This document shows, piece by piece, positions 1 to 6,619 of a stretch of 13,152 nt of DNA. Source of the stretch: Caryophanales bacterium UBA3631 (lineage in GTDB: Bacteria > Bacillota_I > Bacilli_A > RF39 > UBA660); assembly GCA_002374055.1 (NCBI GenBank), contig DFLA01000015.1, positions 1-13,152 on the forward strand. Direction: 5' to 3'. A program made the translations under genes and the position numbers. The notes beneath the pieces were generated by a model. That model did no database searches. It worked only from the letters and a program-made list of their open reading frames with translations, and had not been told where the DNA came from. How positions within the stretch are numbered: position 1 is the first letter of the stretch; each line of letters opens with the position of its first letter.

Positions 1-53
1 AGTCAATACTTTTTTTTAATTTTTTTAAAGTTTTTTTATTTTCCTAATTTTAT

Positions 54-103
54 GTGTTTTTGCAATTGCTTTTACGACTTTTTTCGTCGTTTTTCGCAAT
101 CAC
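54..103. other. nested hairpin with A/T-rich internal loops
   Basis: Two 5-bp inverted repeats are nested: GCAAT/ATTGC (96-100 with 65-69) enclosing GTCGT/ACGAC (86-90 with 74-78). A weak third pair lies outside (101-103 with 54-56). Read leftward, this would be the first structure in a transcript from the promoter at 112-140. Read rightward, the inner hairpin is followed by five T, so it could instead be an intrinsic terminator for a plus-strand gene outside the window. Five-bp stems containing G and C stand out in this nearly pure A/T stretch. Confidence 0.4.
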
Positions 104-131
104 TAAAAATGATTATACACAATTGCTTTTA
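63..131. repeat. 12-bp direct repeat pair
   Basis: CAATTGCTTTTA occurs at 63-74 and again at 120-131, 57 bp apart. One copy forms part of the nested hairpin and the other sits in the spacer of the possible leftward promoter. It could be a binding-site pair or the trace of a small duplication. Nothing here decides between these. Confidence 0.4.
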
Positions 132-140
132 TAAATGCAA
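112..140 (-). promoter_or_regulatory. possible leftward sigma-A-type promoter
   Basis: On the minus strand a perfect TATAAT (112-117) lies 17 nt downstream of TTGCAT (135-140). The expected transcription start is about position 105, immediately before the nested hairpin at 65-100. The -35 matches the consensus at only three of six bases and the region is extremely AT-rich, so chance is a real possibility. Confidence 0.4.
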
Positions 141-232
141 GTGTTTTTTTGAAAAAAATTAATTTTTTTTACTTTTTTTGATTTTTAACGGTTTTTTAGT
201 CATTTTTCTATGTTTTTTCATTAAAAACACTT

Positions 233-322
233 ATATATATAATATAGAAAACAGTTAATAACCACCATCTATATTATATATATGCATAATATTAATATTG
301 ATGACTAATTATTAACTGTTTT
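233..322. repeat. two overlapping long inverted repeats, likely ntdp terminator region
   Basis: Repeat one has perfect 14-bp arms at 248-261 (AAAACAGTTAATAA) and 309-322, with a 47-nt spacer that is itself partly palindromic around TGCA (CATC/GATG and ATATTA/TAATAT). Repeat two has perfect 15-bp arms at 233-247 and 269-283 with a 21-nt loop. The two pairings interleave, so only one can form in a simple RNA fold. The right arm of repeat one touches the ntdp stop codon, so the structure lies at the 3' end of that mRNA. On the plus strand repeat one is followed by a T-rich run. Alternatives are a small MITE-like element or a cruciform. Confidence 0.55.
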
Positions 323-851
323 AATTTTTTATACTTTTATATTCCTTATAGTATTTCTCATTCAATGTTTTATCAAATATAATTGAACCACTTTTATAAA
401 AATCAATCAAATCTGATAAACCATCAGTTATAACTTTATCCAACTTAGGACCATAGTTCATTAATTTTTTATGATATTTATATTCCAATCCATCAAGTAT
501 CTTATAGCACCCGTTAGGAAAAATTCTAAGATCTAAATCATAATCAATATATTTTATAGTCCCTTCCTCTATAATAAATGGAGTTGCAATATTACAATAA
601 TAATATATTCCATTTTTCTTAAGTTGTGCAATAACATTAAACCAACGATCTTTAAAAAAATACATTATAGCAGGTTCTTTTGTTTTCCATGTACTACCAT
701 CTGCTTCTGTTACAGTTGTTTTTCGGTTTCCAAATACTATATAATCTTTTTTTACATCAAGTACAACTGCCTCATCCCATGCACGATGAATCTTTCCGTT
801 GTGTTTATAACATTGAATTTTGAGAACATCACCTTTCTTTAACGTCTTCAT
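321..851 (-). CDS. ntdp: nucleoside tri/diphosphate phosphatase (Ntdp, DUF402; YgaC family)
   Basis: This 176-aa protein belongs to the DUF402/UPF0374 family (B. subtilis YgaC, S. aureus Ntdp), which hydrolyses nucleoside tri- and diphosphates in the cytoplasm with a divalent metal. The length is normal for the family. The family signature is intact: the N-terminal YKHNGKIHR block, the TEADGSTW and REPA-like KEPA blocks, and IYYYCN followed by YIDYDLD. Residues expected for catalysis and metal binding are at the family positions: Arg23, Asn87, Asp103, Asp105, Asp107, Asp120 and Glu123. The start at 851 has an SD-like GGGAAG just upstream, and TATAAT lies at 871-876. It is monocistronic and ends inside the inverted repeat at 248-322. 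Cellular role and preferred substrate are not shown by the sequence. Confidence 0.92.
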   Translation of the reverse strand: MKTLKKGDVLKIQCYKHNGKIHRAWDEAVVLDVKKDYIVFGNRKTTVTEADGSTWKTKEPAIMYFFKDRWFNVIAQLKKNGIYYYCNIATPFIIEEGTIKYIDYDLDLRIFPNGCYKILDGLEYKYHKKLMNYGPKLDKVITDGLSDLIDFYKSGSIIFDKTLNEKYYKEYKSIKN

Positions 852-870
852 AACTCACTTCCCTAAACTA

Positions 871-876
871 ATTATA
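871..876 (-). promoter_or_regulatory. probable -10 element of ntdp
   Basis: A perfect TATAAT on the minus strand would start the transcript about 13 nt upstream of the ntdp ATG. No good -35 is present at 17 nt; the upstream sequence is the T-tract and stem of the preceding gene's terminator. Confidence 0.4.
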
Positions 877-886
877 TAATATATTT

Positions 887-914
887 AAAAAAAATACCAC
901 AAAATATTGTGGCA
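887..914 (-). terminator. intrinsic terminator of the S41 protease gene
   Basis: Stem arms at 907-914 and 895-902 (core CCACAA/TTGTGG, extended by an A-U and a G-U pair) enclose a 4-nt loop. On the minus strand the stem is followed by eight T (887-894). The stem begins 3 nt after the protease stop codon. Confidence 0.85.
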
Positions 915-917
915 TCC

Positions 918-2162
918 TTATTTATTCTTTACATATTCTAACGCTTTTTTTAATTGTGTATCGTTTTCTTCTGTTGGAGAATTGAAATATTGATCATTTT
1001 GATCAACTTCTATATCAGGTTTAATTCCTACTCCATTGATCCATTTACCTTTTGAAGTAAGCCATTTCTTAGTTGTTATTTTATATTCACTATTTGTATC
1101 AGTCTTTTTTAATTCCTGTACTGTTCCCTTTCCAAAAGTTGTTTTACCTATTACAGTAGCCCCTAATTGTTCTTGCAAAGCAGATGTCATAAGTTCAGAA
1201 GCTGAAGCTGATGTTTCATTTACTAATAGAACAATTGGATACTTCTTAGTATCATCACCATTAGAATAATACTTTTTAATACTTGCTTTCTTTTGAATCT
1301 GATATATAACTTTATCTTTATTTAAGAATAGTGAGATCATATCTTCTGCAACAGTTAAATATCCACCTGTATTGTTACGCAAATCTATAATCAAACAATT
1401 TATGTTTTCTTTTTCTAATTGCTTTAAAGCATCTGAAAATTGTGAATAAGTAACTTTTGAAAATACATCTACTGCAATATAACCAACTTTCTTATTATCT
1501 TCATTATATATCTTATAATCGACAGACTTAATTATTATATTACTTCTTTTTACATTAAAGTTATAAATTTGATTATCTCTTTTAATTTGAAACTTTAATT
1601 CTTTATTATTATAGTTTGCTATTTTTTTACCCAATTCTGAAGATACCTTATTAGTATAGTCAACATCATTTAGTTTTAATATGATGTCACCAGGTTTCAT
1701 TCCTGCTTTAGATGCAGGACTATTTTCAAAAACACGAACTATTTCTATATTACCTTCTTTATTATTTACAACTTCTATACCTACCCCAGTATAAGATCCA
1801 TCTAATTTTATATCTAAACTATTAGAGTCTGAATTACCTATATATGAAGAATATGGATCACCTAACGATTGCATCATTCCTGCAATAGCACCATTTACAA
1901 GTTGCTCATCATTTATATCACCATAATAATTCTCTTTTATTTCATTATATACATCAGCAATTTGTTTTAAATCGTCACTATTTGACGCAGTCATCCCACC
2001 TCTGATAGTTCTTAGTGCAATTATATAACCAAAACCAAGACTCATAACACATGTAATAACAACAATTACCGCTGTATCAAAAGTAGAAAAAGTTGGTTTA
2101 TATGGTTTTATCTTTCTTATCTTTTTTATTTCTTTATCTTTACTAGCAACTTCCCTTTTCAT
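918..2162 (-). CDS. membrane-anchored S41 (C-terminal processing) protease
   Basis: This 414-aa serine protease of the CtpA/CtpB type cleaves exported proteins near their C termini outside the membrane. The N terminus is Lys-rich, followed by one membrane segment (about residues 30-51), which places the rest outside. A PDZ domain covers roughly 120-205, with a GVGIE start and a SPASKAGMKPGD core. The S41 core follows. The catalytic Ser-Lys-Gln set fits CtpB spacing: Ser320 in SASASE, then Lys345 and Gln349 in FGKGTVQ. LRNNTGG (261-267) is the usual substrate-pocket strand. The C terminus ends soon after VGIKPDIEVD, so the peptidoglycan-binding domain of longer Bacillus homologues is absent. 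AGGTGAT precedes the ATG at 2162. In spore formers CtpB acts in sigma-K activation, but nothing here supports that role. Confidence 0.93.
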   Translation of the reverse strand: MKREVASKDKEIKKIRKIKPYKPTFSTFDTAVIVVITCVMSLGFGYIIALRTIRGGMTASNSDDLKQIADVYNEIKENYYGDINDEQLVNGAIAGMMQSLGDPYSSYIGNSDSNSLDIKLDGSYTGVGIEVVNNKEGNIEIVRVFENSPASKAGMKPGDIILKLNDVDYTNKVSSELGKKIANYNNKELKFQIKRDNQIYNFNVKRSNIIIKSVDYKIYNEDNKKVGYIAVDVFSKVTYSQFSDALKQLEKENINCLIIDLRNNTGGYLTVAEDMISLFLNKDKVIYQIQKKASIKKYYSNGDDTKKYPIVLLVNETSASASELMTSALQEQLGATVIGKTTFGKGTVQELKKTDTNSEYKITTKKWLTSKGKWINGVGIKPDIEVDQNDQYFNSPTEENDTQLKKALEYVKNK

Positions 2163-2245
2163 GTAATCACCTACTATTTCAATATATCACAGTTTTATTA
2201 TATATGATACAACCATTTTTATTTTATACAAAAATTTACAATTTA

Positions 2246-2887
2246 CTAATTTTGAGTATTACTACTATCAGATGATACTTTTGAAGCTAAGTCTTCTAAT
2301 ATTTCAGTTATATCACTTAAATCATCAGAAGAATCATCAATCTTATGATCTTTTATATGTAATAAAGTTGTTTTACTAAATCTAATATCCTTTATATCAT
2401 CAACATTTAAATTACTATCATCCTTTAAGTATTTTTTGTTGAATGCAGAATCCAAATCAATAGTATATAATTTAGGATTGTTATTTTCACCATCTAATTT
2501 AGAAGTATAACTTTGAAAATCACTAAGTTTACTGTTAGTTGTAGCTAATACATAATAATCATCATAACTACGATCTAATAATTGTCCAACAATTATCTCA
2601 TCATACTGAATTACAGCAGTCTCACCGCTATTAACAACAGTTTTCTTTGTACTTCTTTTTGCGATTATAAAATCTACAATAAAATAGCATATTAGAAGTG
2701 AAACTAGCATAACGCCAACAATAATAATTAATTTTTTTAATTCAAATTGATTATCTAAATCAGCAGTATATCCCCTATTTATATCTAATTTAGTAGTATT
2801 CTTTTTATTATTTGTTTTTTTTATAGAAGTTTGTTTCTTCTTATTGTTATTTGTTTTTTTAACATTATTCTTTTTCTTATTTGCCAT
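2246..2887 (-). CDS. Cys-less thioredoxin-like membrane protein, unknown function
   Basis: This 213-aa protein begins with about 50 residues very rich in Lys and Asn (low complexity, cytoplasmic). One membrane segment follows (KLIIIVGVMLV to about YFIVDFII), then an outside domain of some 130 residues. That domain reads like a thioredoxin fold: a DYYVL strand, a YTIDLDSAFNKKY strand-helix, and TTLLHIKDHKI where the cis-Pro loop and last hairpin would be. It has no CxxC, and its only Cys is in the membrane segment. An acidic Ser/Asp tail ends it. GTG at 2896 would give a longer frame, but it lies inside the SD (AAAGGTGA), so ATG at 2887 with 5-nt spacing is the start. The fold assignment is by eye and moderate. 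Confidence 0.72.
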   Translation of the reverse strand: MANKKKNNVKKTNNNKKKQTSIKKTNNKKNTTKLDINRGYTADLDNQFELKKLIIIVGVMLVSLLICYFIVDFIIAKRSTKKTVVNSGETAVIQYDEIIVGQLLDRSYDDYYVLATTNSKLSDFQSYTSKLDGENNNPKLYTIDLDSAFNKKYLKDDSNLNVDDIKDIRFSKTTLLHIKDHKIDDSSDDLSDITEILEDLASKVSSDSSNTQN

Positions 2888-2904
2888 ATCTATCACCTTT
2901 GATT

Positions 2905-2913
2905 ATTATAACA
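2905..2913 (-). promoter_or_regulatory. extended -10 promoter of the 2246-2887 gene
   Basis: TGTTATAAT (an extended -10) lies on the minus strand just upstream of the SD. The -35 at 17 nt is poor (TTCCAT), as is common with extended -10 promoters. Predicted initiation near 2898 leaves a leader of only about 11 nt, starting at or inside the SD. Confidence 0.55.
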
Positions 2914-2946
2914 CATTTATATCAAATATGGAACAAACAGTATATT

Positions 2947-2992
2947 AAAAAAAGATACTTAGTAGTCATACAATAACCACTAATATGTATCT
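2947..2992 (-). terminator. intrinsic terminator of the lipoprotein gene
   Basis: The composite stem pairs 2987-2992 with 2953-2958 (AGATAC/GTATCT) and 2977-2983 with 2959-2965. There is a 3-nt bulge and an 11-nt loop, and seven T follow on the minus strand (2947-2953, the last base shared with the stem). The outer stem includes part of the TAG stop codon at 2991-2993. Confidence 0.8.
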
Positions 2993-3989
2993 ACTTTCCA
3001 ATTGGTAATGTATTTATAGATTTTGCTACACTAAGCAATTCCGAACTATCCATATTATTAGATGCAATATAATAATCTATTCCGTTAGTATTCCAAGTTA
3101 TTGAGGAATCTCCAACAGCAGCAACAGTATCAAGCATAATTTCTGGTTCACCATACATAGGAATAACTTCGTTATCATCAGACTTTTCCATTGTTTCTTG
3201 AACTAATGTAAATGATTTATCACCAGCAAATGTCATGATAACACGCTCACCATTTGTCTTGTCTACCTTCTCTTGCTTTTCAAGCGATGTATTTGTCGGC
3301 ATATACATAGGATACAAAACATCATTTATTTTACTAACCGTTTTAGTATTCTCTTTTATCTTTGAAGCCAGATTAGTTTTTAAATCAAAATAATTATGAT
3401 TAAATGTAGGATTCATATCTATATTTTTATATATCATTGTAATAAAAGGTTTTCCTTCTTTATTTAAAACTTCAACTTTCTTAATATTTAATTTCTTGTC
3501 TAAATAAATTCTCTGCCTTATTAATTCCTTATTATTAGAATAATTTGCTTTTGTTTCTATCACATATTCATTTTTAATTCTTTTTAACTTAGTATCTTTA
3601 TCTGATTCAATATCAGATACCAATGATTGCATAATATAACTTTGAGAATTATTATATGGCCACTCACTTTGAAATTTAAAACTCTTCTTTATTGAAGGTG
3701 TTAGAACATATACACCTTCATCATTTTTTAAAATTATTTGTTCATGATTGTTTACTTTATTTATTAATCTTACTCTAAAATTATCTTTCTTTTTATAAGA
3801 AACCTCAACATTATATTTATATTCTTCTTCTCCCATAATCATTGATAGATTACCGGTAATGTGATATGCCGAACTATCATTTATTCGTTTTTTAAAATCC
3901 TTAATTATATCACTATCTGTATGTTTACCACATCCACTCAAAAAAATACTACAAATAAGAAATAAAAATACAACAAGTTTTTTCTTCAT
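2991..3989 (-). CDS. LolA-like/DUF4367-like lipoprotein
   Basis: This 332-aa lipoprotein has a short signal peptide ending in the lipobox LSGC, with the lipidated Cys at residue 20, so it is anchored on the outer face of the membrane. Residues about 25-210 alternate short beta strands with charged turns (AYHITGNLSM, YNVEVSYKKKDNFRVRL), as in LolA/RseB-like half-barrels and the Bacillus YdcC family. The C-terminal third ends in ITWNTNGIDYYIAS and SSELLSVAKSI, the pattern of DUF4367 domains. Function is unknown, though this fold often binds lipids. An in-frame ATG at 4013 is rejected: the SD AGAGGTGA directly precedes ATG 3989, and the predicted transcript starts near 4010. It is divergent from the DUF378 gene. 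Confidence 0.82.
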   Translation of the reverse strand: MKKKLVVFLFLICSIFLSGCGKHTDSDIIKDFKKRINDSSAYHITGNLSMIMGEEEYKYNVEVSYKKKDNFRVRLINKVNNHEQIILKNDEGVYVLTPSIKKSFKFQSEWPYNNSQSYIMQSLVSDIESDKDTKLKRIKNEYVIETKANYSNNKELIRQRIYLDKKLNIKKVEVLNKEGKPFITMIYKNIDMNPTFNHNYFDLKTNLASKIKENTKTVSKINDVLYPMYMPTNTSLEKQEKVDKTNGERVIMTFAGDKSFTLVQETMEKSDDNEVIPMYGEPEIMLDTVAAVGDSSITWNTNGIDYYIASNNMDSSELLSVAKSINTLPIGK

Positions 3990-4016
3990 TTTTTCACCTC
4001 TACTTGTTTTCATTAA

Positions 4017-4046
4017 ATTATACTTTATATTTATTAATTTTATGAA
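4017..4046 (-). promoter_or_regulatory. promoter of the lipoprotein gene
   Basis: A perfect TATAAT (4017-4022) has TTCATA (4041-4046) 18 nt upstream on the minus strand. Predicted initiation near 4010 gives a leader of about 20 nt before ATG 3989 and excludes the ATG at 4013. The -35 is weak. Confidence 0.5.
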
Positions 4047-4083
4047 TAATTAATAATAATTTGTAAAAAATAAGTAGTATAAG

Positions 4084-4090
4084 AAAGGAG
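4084..4090 (+). promoter_or_regulatory. SD of the DUF378 gene
   Basis: AAAGGAG sits 4 nt before ATG 4095. It is the only plus-strand SD in the window associated with a real gene. I could not place a convincing plus-strand promoter in 4020-4083. Confidence 0.8.
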
Positions 4091-4094
4091 AAAT

Positions 4095-4295
4095 ATGGAA
4101 ACTTTAGAAAAAATTGCACTAATATTTACAATTATAGGCGCTATTAACTGGGGGCTTATTGGTCTATTTGATGTTAATTTAGTTACTATGATATTTGGAG
4201 TTGGTACTATTTTAACTAAACTAGTTTATATAATTGTAGGAATTGCAGGTATCATAAACATCGGTTTATTTATGATGCATTTAGAAGAAAAATAA
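4095..4295 (+). CDS. DUF378 family small membrane protein
   Basis: This 66-aa protein has two hydrophobic segments (about residues 6-35 and 41-61) joined by a short loop. It carries the DUF378 signature INWGLIGLFDVNLV (17-30), followed by the usual YIIVGIAG second helix. Homologues (for example B. subtilis YuzA) are small integral membrane proteins of unknown function. It is the only plus-strand gene, transcribed divergently from the lipoprotein gene and convergently with cdaR. Its TAA stop is part of the terminator stem shared with cdaR. Family membership is clear, but no biochemical role can be read from the sequence. Confidence 0.9.
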   Translation: METLEKIALIFTIIGAINWGLIGLFDVNLVTMIFGVGTILTKLVYIIVGIAGIINIGLFMMHLEEK

Positions 4296-4329
4296 AAGAC
4301 TTCACATTTTTAATGTGTGAAGTCTTTTA
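4293..4329. terminator. bidirectional intrinsic terminator (DUF378 / cdaR)
   Basis: Perfect 14-bp arms at 4293-4306 (TAAAAGACTTCACA) and 4316-4329 enclose a 9-nt loop. The flanks are T-rich on the plus strand and, read the other way, on the minus strand. The left arm starts with the DUF378 stop codon, and the right arm ends 4 nt from the cdaR stop. It serves both convergent units. Confidence 0.92.
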
Positions 4330-4333
4330 TTTA

Positions 4334-5686
4334 TTATTTAATAATTTTTATGCTAACTTTTTTAGTTTTAGCTTTATATTCTACTTTAGAATCTTTTCCT
4401 TCAACCATAACAGGCACTTCATGAGTTCCAGCACCAAGTCCTTTTAAGTCAAGATATGCAGTTATATCATCAGAGTTTATATTATCTAATACCTCTTTAA
4501 CACCTTTTACAGTAACAGATACTTTTATATCTGATTCACTTACACCTTGAACACTATATCCTTCTGCTAAATTACGATACTCAATTCCTACGTTATCAAC
4601 AACTTTATCAGTTGAACGATCTAATTTAATATTTATAGATACATTATTAACACTTAAAGATTTAACTCCAACTGGTTTATTTAATTCTGTCTTATATGTT
4701 TTATTTTCTTTTAAACCATTTACATCAATTTCAACTGGTAAATAACTTATATTAGCTAACGTTTTTTCTTTTCCATAAATAGTTACTTTAGATTCACTAG
4801 TAGTAATTGAACTTATTGCCATACCAAATCCAAGTTCTCCTGATGGAATAACTTTGATAGGTACTTCTTTACTTGGAGAAGTTATCTCTACTTCAGCATT
4901 TATTTTTTCTGGGACAACCTCAACATCAACAATTTTACCATTCTTATCAAAAGCTTTAAGTGGAATATCTTTCATTGTTATAGTCCCAACCTCTTGACTT
5001 GGTAATTGTTTAATATCAAGCAATGCTTTTACTGTAGCAACTTCAGAAACTTTATGTTCTGCTCCTTTTACTACAACTTTATCATTATCTATATTAACAT
5101 CAGATATTGAAAGTTTACTATCTAAAGAATCTTCATTTAATAAATCAACTGTTAAACGCTTATTCGCAGATACTTTAGGATAAATAATAACAGTTGCCAC
5201 ACTTGGATTTACTTTATATTCCAATGAAGGTAAAGCTTGATCATACTTAATTGACACTTTATGTGTACCTGGTTTTAATCCAGATAAATCAACTGTTACA
5301 CTGCTAGCAGGAGATTGCTTAGCAAAGTATATAGAAGAACGATTACCTATCAATGTAACATCTACTGTTTTTGGTAATCCTTCTACAACATAAGATTCCT
5401 CATTATAAGTTACCTCTACAGGAACTTTAGAGAATATCTCAGCTGATTTTTCTGTATACGATAATGCTCGTTGATCTACAACTATAAAAATTAATATAGC
5501 TAAAAACAAAGATACAAATAACATCGTATTAGATTTTGAAAACCATGATTCAACTTTACGACTATATGAACCAGTCTTATCAGTGAATTTTAAAACTAAT
5601 TTAGTAACAGGAATTATGACTACTTTTTCAATAAAATGCCATATACCTTGGAAAAAGTTAATAGATTTCTTAGTTATTTTCTTCAT
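4334..5686 (-). CDS. cdaR: CdaA regulator CdaR (YbbR-domain protein)
   Basis: This 450-aa protein is the extracytoplasmic partner of the c-di-AMP cyclase CdaA, a role known from Bacillus and Listeria. One membrane segment at about residues 56-72 is preceded by a basic cytoplasmic N terminus. Outside are four YbbR-type repeats of about 85-110 residues, starting near KVPVEVTY, RLTVDLLN, EVPIKVIP and VGIEYRNL. Each has the typical D-L/V-GL-G-H/K strand ends such as LSGLKPGTHKVSIKY and LKGLGAGTHEVPVMV. The frame could open at 5719, but GAGGAGG before ATG 5686 fixes the start. That start lies inside the cdaA coding end, giving a 17-nt overlap and probable translational coupling. It ends at the bidirectional terminator. 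No glmM follows, unlike the common cdaA-cdaR-glmM order. Confidence 0.93.
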   Translation of the reverse strand: MKKITKKSINFFQGIWHFIEKVVIIPVTKLVLKFTDKTGSYSRKVESWFSKSNTMLFVSLFLAILIFIVVDQRALSYTEKSAEIFSKVPVEVTYNEESYVVEGLPKTVDVTLIGNRSSIYFAKQSPASSVTVDLSGLKPGTHKVSIKYDQALPSLEYKVNPSVATVIIYPKVSANKRLTVDLLNEDSLDSKLSISDVNIDNDKVVVKGAEHKVSEVATVKALLDIKQLPSQEVGTITMKDIPLKAFDKNGKIVDVEVVPEKINAEVEITSPSKEVPIKVIPSGELGFGMAISSITTSESKVTIYGKEKTLANISYLPVEIDVNGLKENKTYKTELNKPVGVKSLSVNNVSINIKLDRSTDKVVDNVGIEYRNLAEGYSVQGVSESDIKVSVTVKGVKEVLDNINSDDITAYLDLKGLGAGTHEVPVMVEGKDSKVEYKAKTKKVSIKIIK

Positions 5687-6494
5687 TATTATCTTCCTCC
5701 TCAATATCTTCTTCATCATAGTATTGAACCTTTGGTCGTAATTCTTCTAATAACATTAACTTAAATTCATCTAAAGTAAGATTATAGTGTAATACTCCAC
5801 CAATTGCGATAGATATTCTACCTGTTTCTTCAGAAACTATTAATGAAATACAATCTGAATCTTCACTAATTCCTAATGCTGCACGGTGACGTGTACCTAA
5901 ACGCTTACTTATTTTCATATTATCACTAGTTGGGAATACTGCTCCTGCACTAGTAATTTTATCACCTTGAATTATAACTCCACCATCATGTAATGGGTTA
6001 TTAGGGAAGAAAATCGAAATTAACAGTTCACTAGTTATTTCAGCATATAACTTAGTAGATTTTTCAATGTACTCAGCTAAACTATTATCTCTTTCAATTA
6101 CAATAAGAGCTCCAATACGTGCACGTTTTAAATACTCAATTGCTCCCATTATTTCATAAACCATTTTTTCTCTTTCATCAACAGTTAAAACCTTATGACG
6201 ACCTAGTAATTGACTACGTCCAAGTTGTTCCAATACAGTTCTAATCTCTGGTTGAAATATTATTATAATAGCAAGTGGACCCCAAGTAATTACATAATCT
6301 AATAAATAACTAATAGTCAAAAGATTAAGTGCATAACTAACAACTCTAAGCACTATAATCATTGCTATACCTTTAAATATTAAAACCATTTTTAAATTTT
6401 TACGTAAACTTTTTAATACATAATATAGTACTAACCAAACAAGCAGTACATCTAATAATTTTCTAAATAAATCAATTCCAAAGTCAATAGTCAT
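5670..6494 (-). CDS. cdaA: diadenylate cyclase CdaA (DacA)
   Basis: This 274-aa enzyme makes cyclic di-AMP from two ATP, on the inner face of the membrane. Three membrane segments lie within residues 10-80, followed by a short coiled link and a DAC domain (about 100-245). Catalytic motifs are visible: LHDGG at 168-172 in place of the usual DGA, and GTRHR at 200-204 with the RHR motif intact. LGISEDSD and IVSEETGRISIA are also typical. The last 15 residues are almost all Asp, Glu and Asn, an acidic tail not needed for the core fold. The SD GGAGGT lies 5 nt before the ATG, with an extended -10 promoter upstream. It is cotranscribed with cdaR. The Ala-to-Gly change in the DGA motif is conservative, so I expect activity. 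Confidence 0.96.
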   Translation of the reverse strand: MTIDFGIDLFRKLLDVLLVWLVLYYVLKSLRKNLKMVLIFKGIAMIIVLRVVSYALNLLTISYLLDYVITWGPLAIIIIFQPEIRTVLEQLGRSQLLGRHKVLTVDEREKMVYEIMGAIEYLKRARIGALIVIERDNSLAEYIEKSTKLYAEITSELLISIFFPNNPLHDGGVIIQGDKITSAGAVFPTSDNMKISKRLGTRHRAALGISEDSDCISLIVSEETGRISIAIGGVLHYNLTLDEFKLMLLEELRPKVQYYDEEDIEEEDNNEENN

Positions 6495-6518
6495 ACTATA
6501 CCTCCATCTATTATTACC

Positions 6519-6527
6519 ATTATAACA
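6519..6527 (-). promoter_or_regulatory. extended -10 promoter of cdaAR
   Basis: TGTTATAAT on the minus strand is a perfect extended -10. The -35 position (TTTATT) is poor. Initiation is expected near 6512, about 18 nt before the cdaA ATG. Confidence 0.65.
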
Positions 6528-6590
6528 TATTCCAAAATTATAATAAATACGATAACAATAATTTATAAAATTAATTATAAATAATTGTCA

Positions 6591-6619
6591 CTAAAAGAAA
6601 AAAGGATAATTATATCCTT
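6591..6619 (-). terminator. intrinsic terminator of the acidic-tail membrane protein gene
   Basis: A 7-bp stem (AAGGATA/TATCCTT, arms 6613-6619 and 6602-6608) with a 4-nt loop is followed on the minus strand by TTTTTTTCTTTT. The stem includes two bases of the TAA stop at 6618-6620. It insulates this gene from cdaAR. Confidence 0.85.

Larger units (their letters stand above)
1..320. other. AT-rich non-coding left end
   Basis: No convincing coding region is visible here. The stretch is dominated by T-runs on the plus strand, with only short Lys-rich reading frames on the minus strand (for example 159-221, about 20 codons, without an SD). It does contain structure that is listed separately: a possible minus-strand promoter (112-140), a nested hairpin (65-100), a 12-bp direct repeat (63-74 and 120-131), and two long inverted repeats (233-283 and 248-322). 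The minus-strand promoter would drive a transcript leaving the window to the left, so a gene or small RNA may begin just outside. Confidence 0.6.

Noticed and set aside
51..103. Short GTG-started frame on the minus strand overlapping the nested hairpin
   Set aside because: Only about 17 codons, no SD, and the sequence is better explained by the RNA-like inverted repeats.
159..221. 20-codon Lys-rich frame on the minus strand
   Set aside because: No SD precedes it and poly-T DNA yields Lys-rich frames by chance. It is not supported as a gene.
624..842. Plus-strand open frame of about 72 codons
   Set aside because: Antisense shadow of ntdp. It is rich in Cys and Phe with no family resemblance and no SD support.
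1036..1269. Plus-strand open frame of about 77 codons
   Set aside because: Antisense of the S41 catalytic core.
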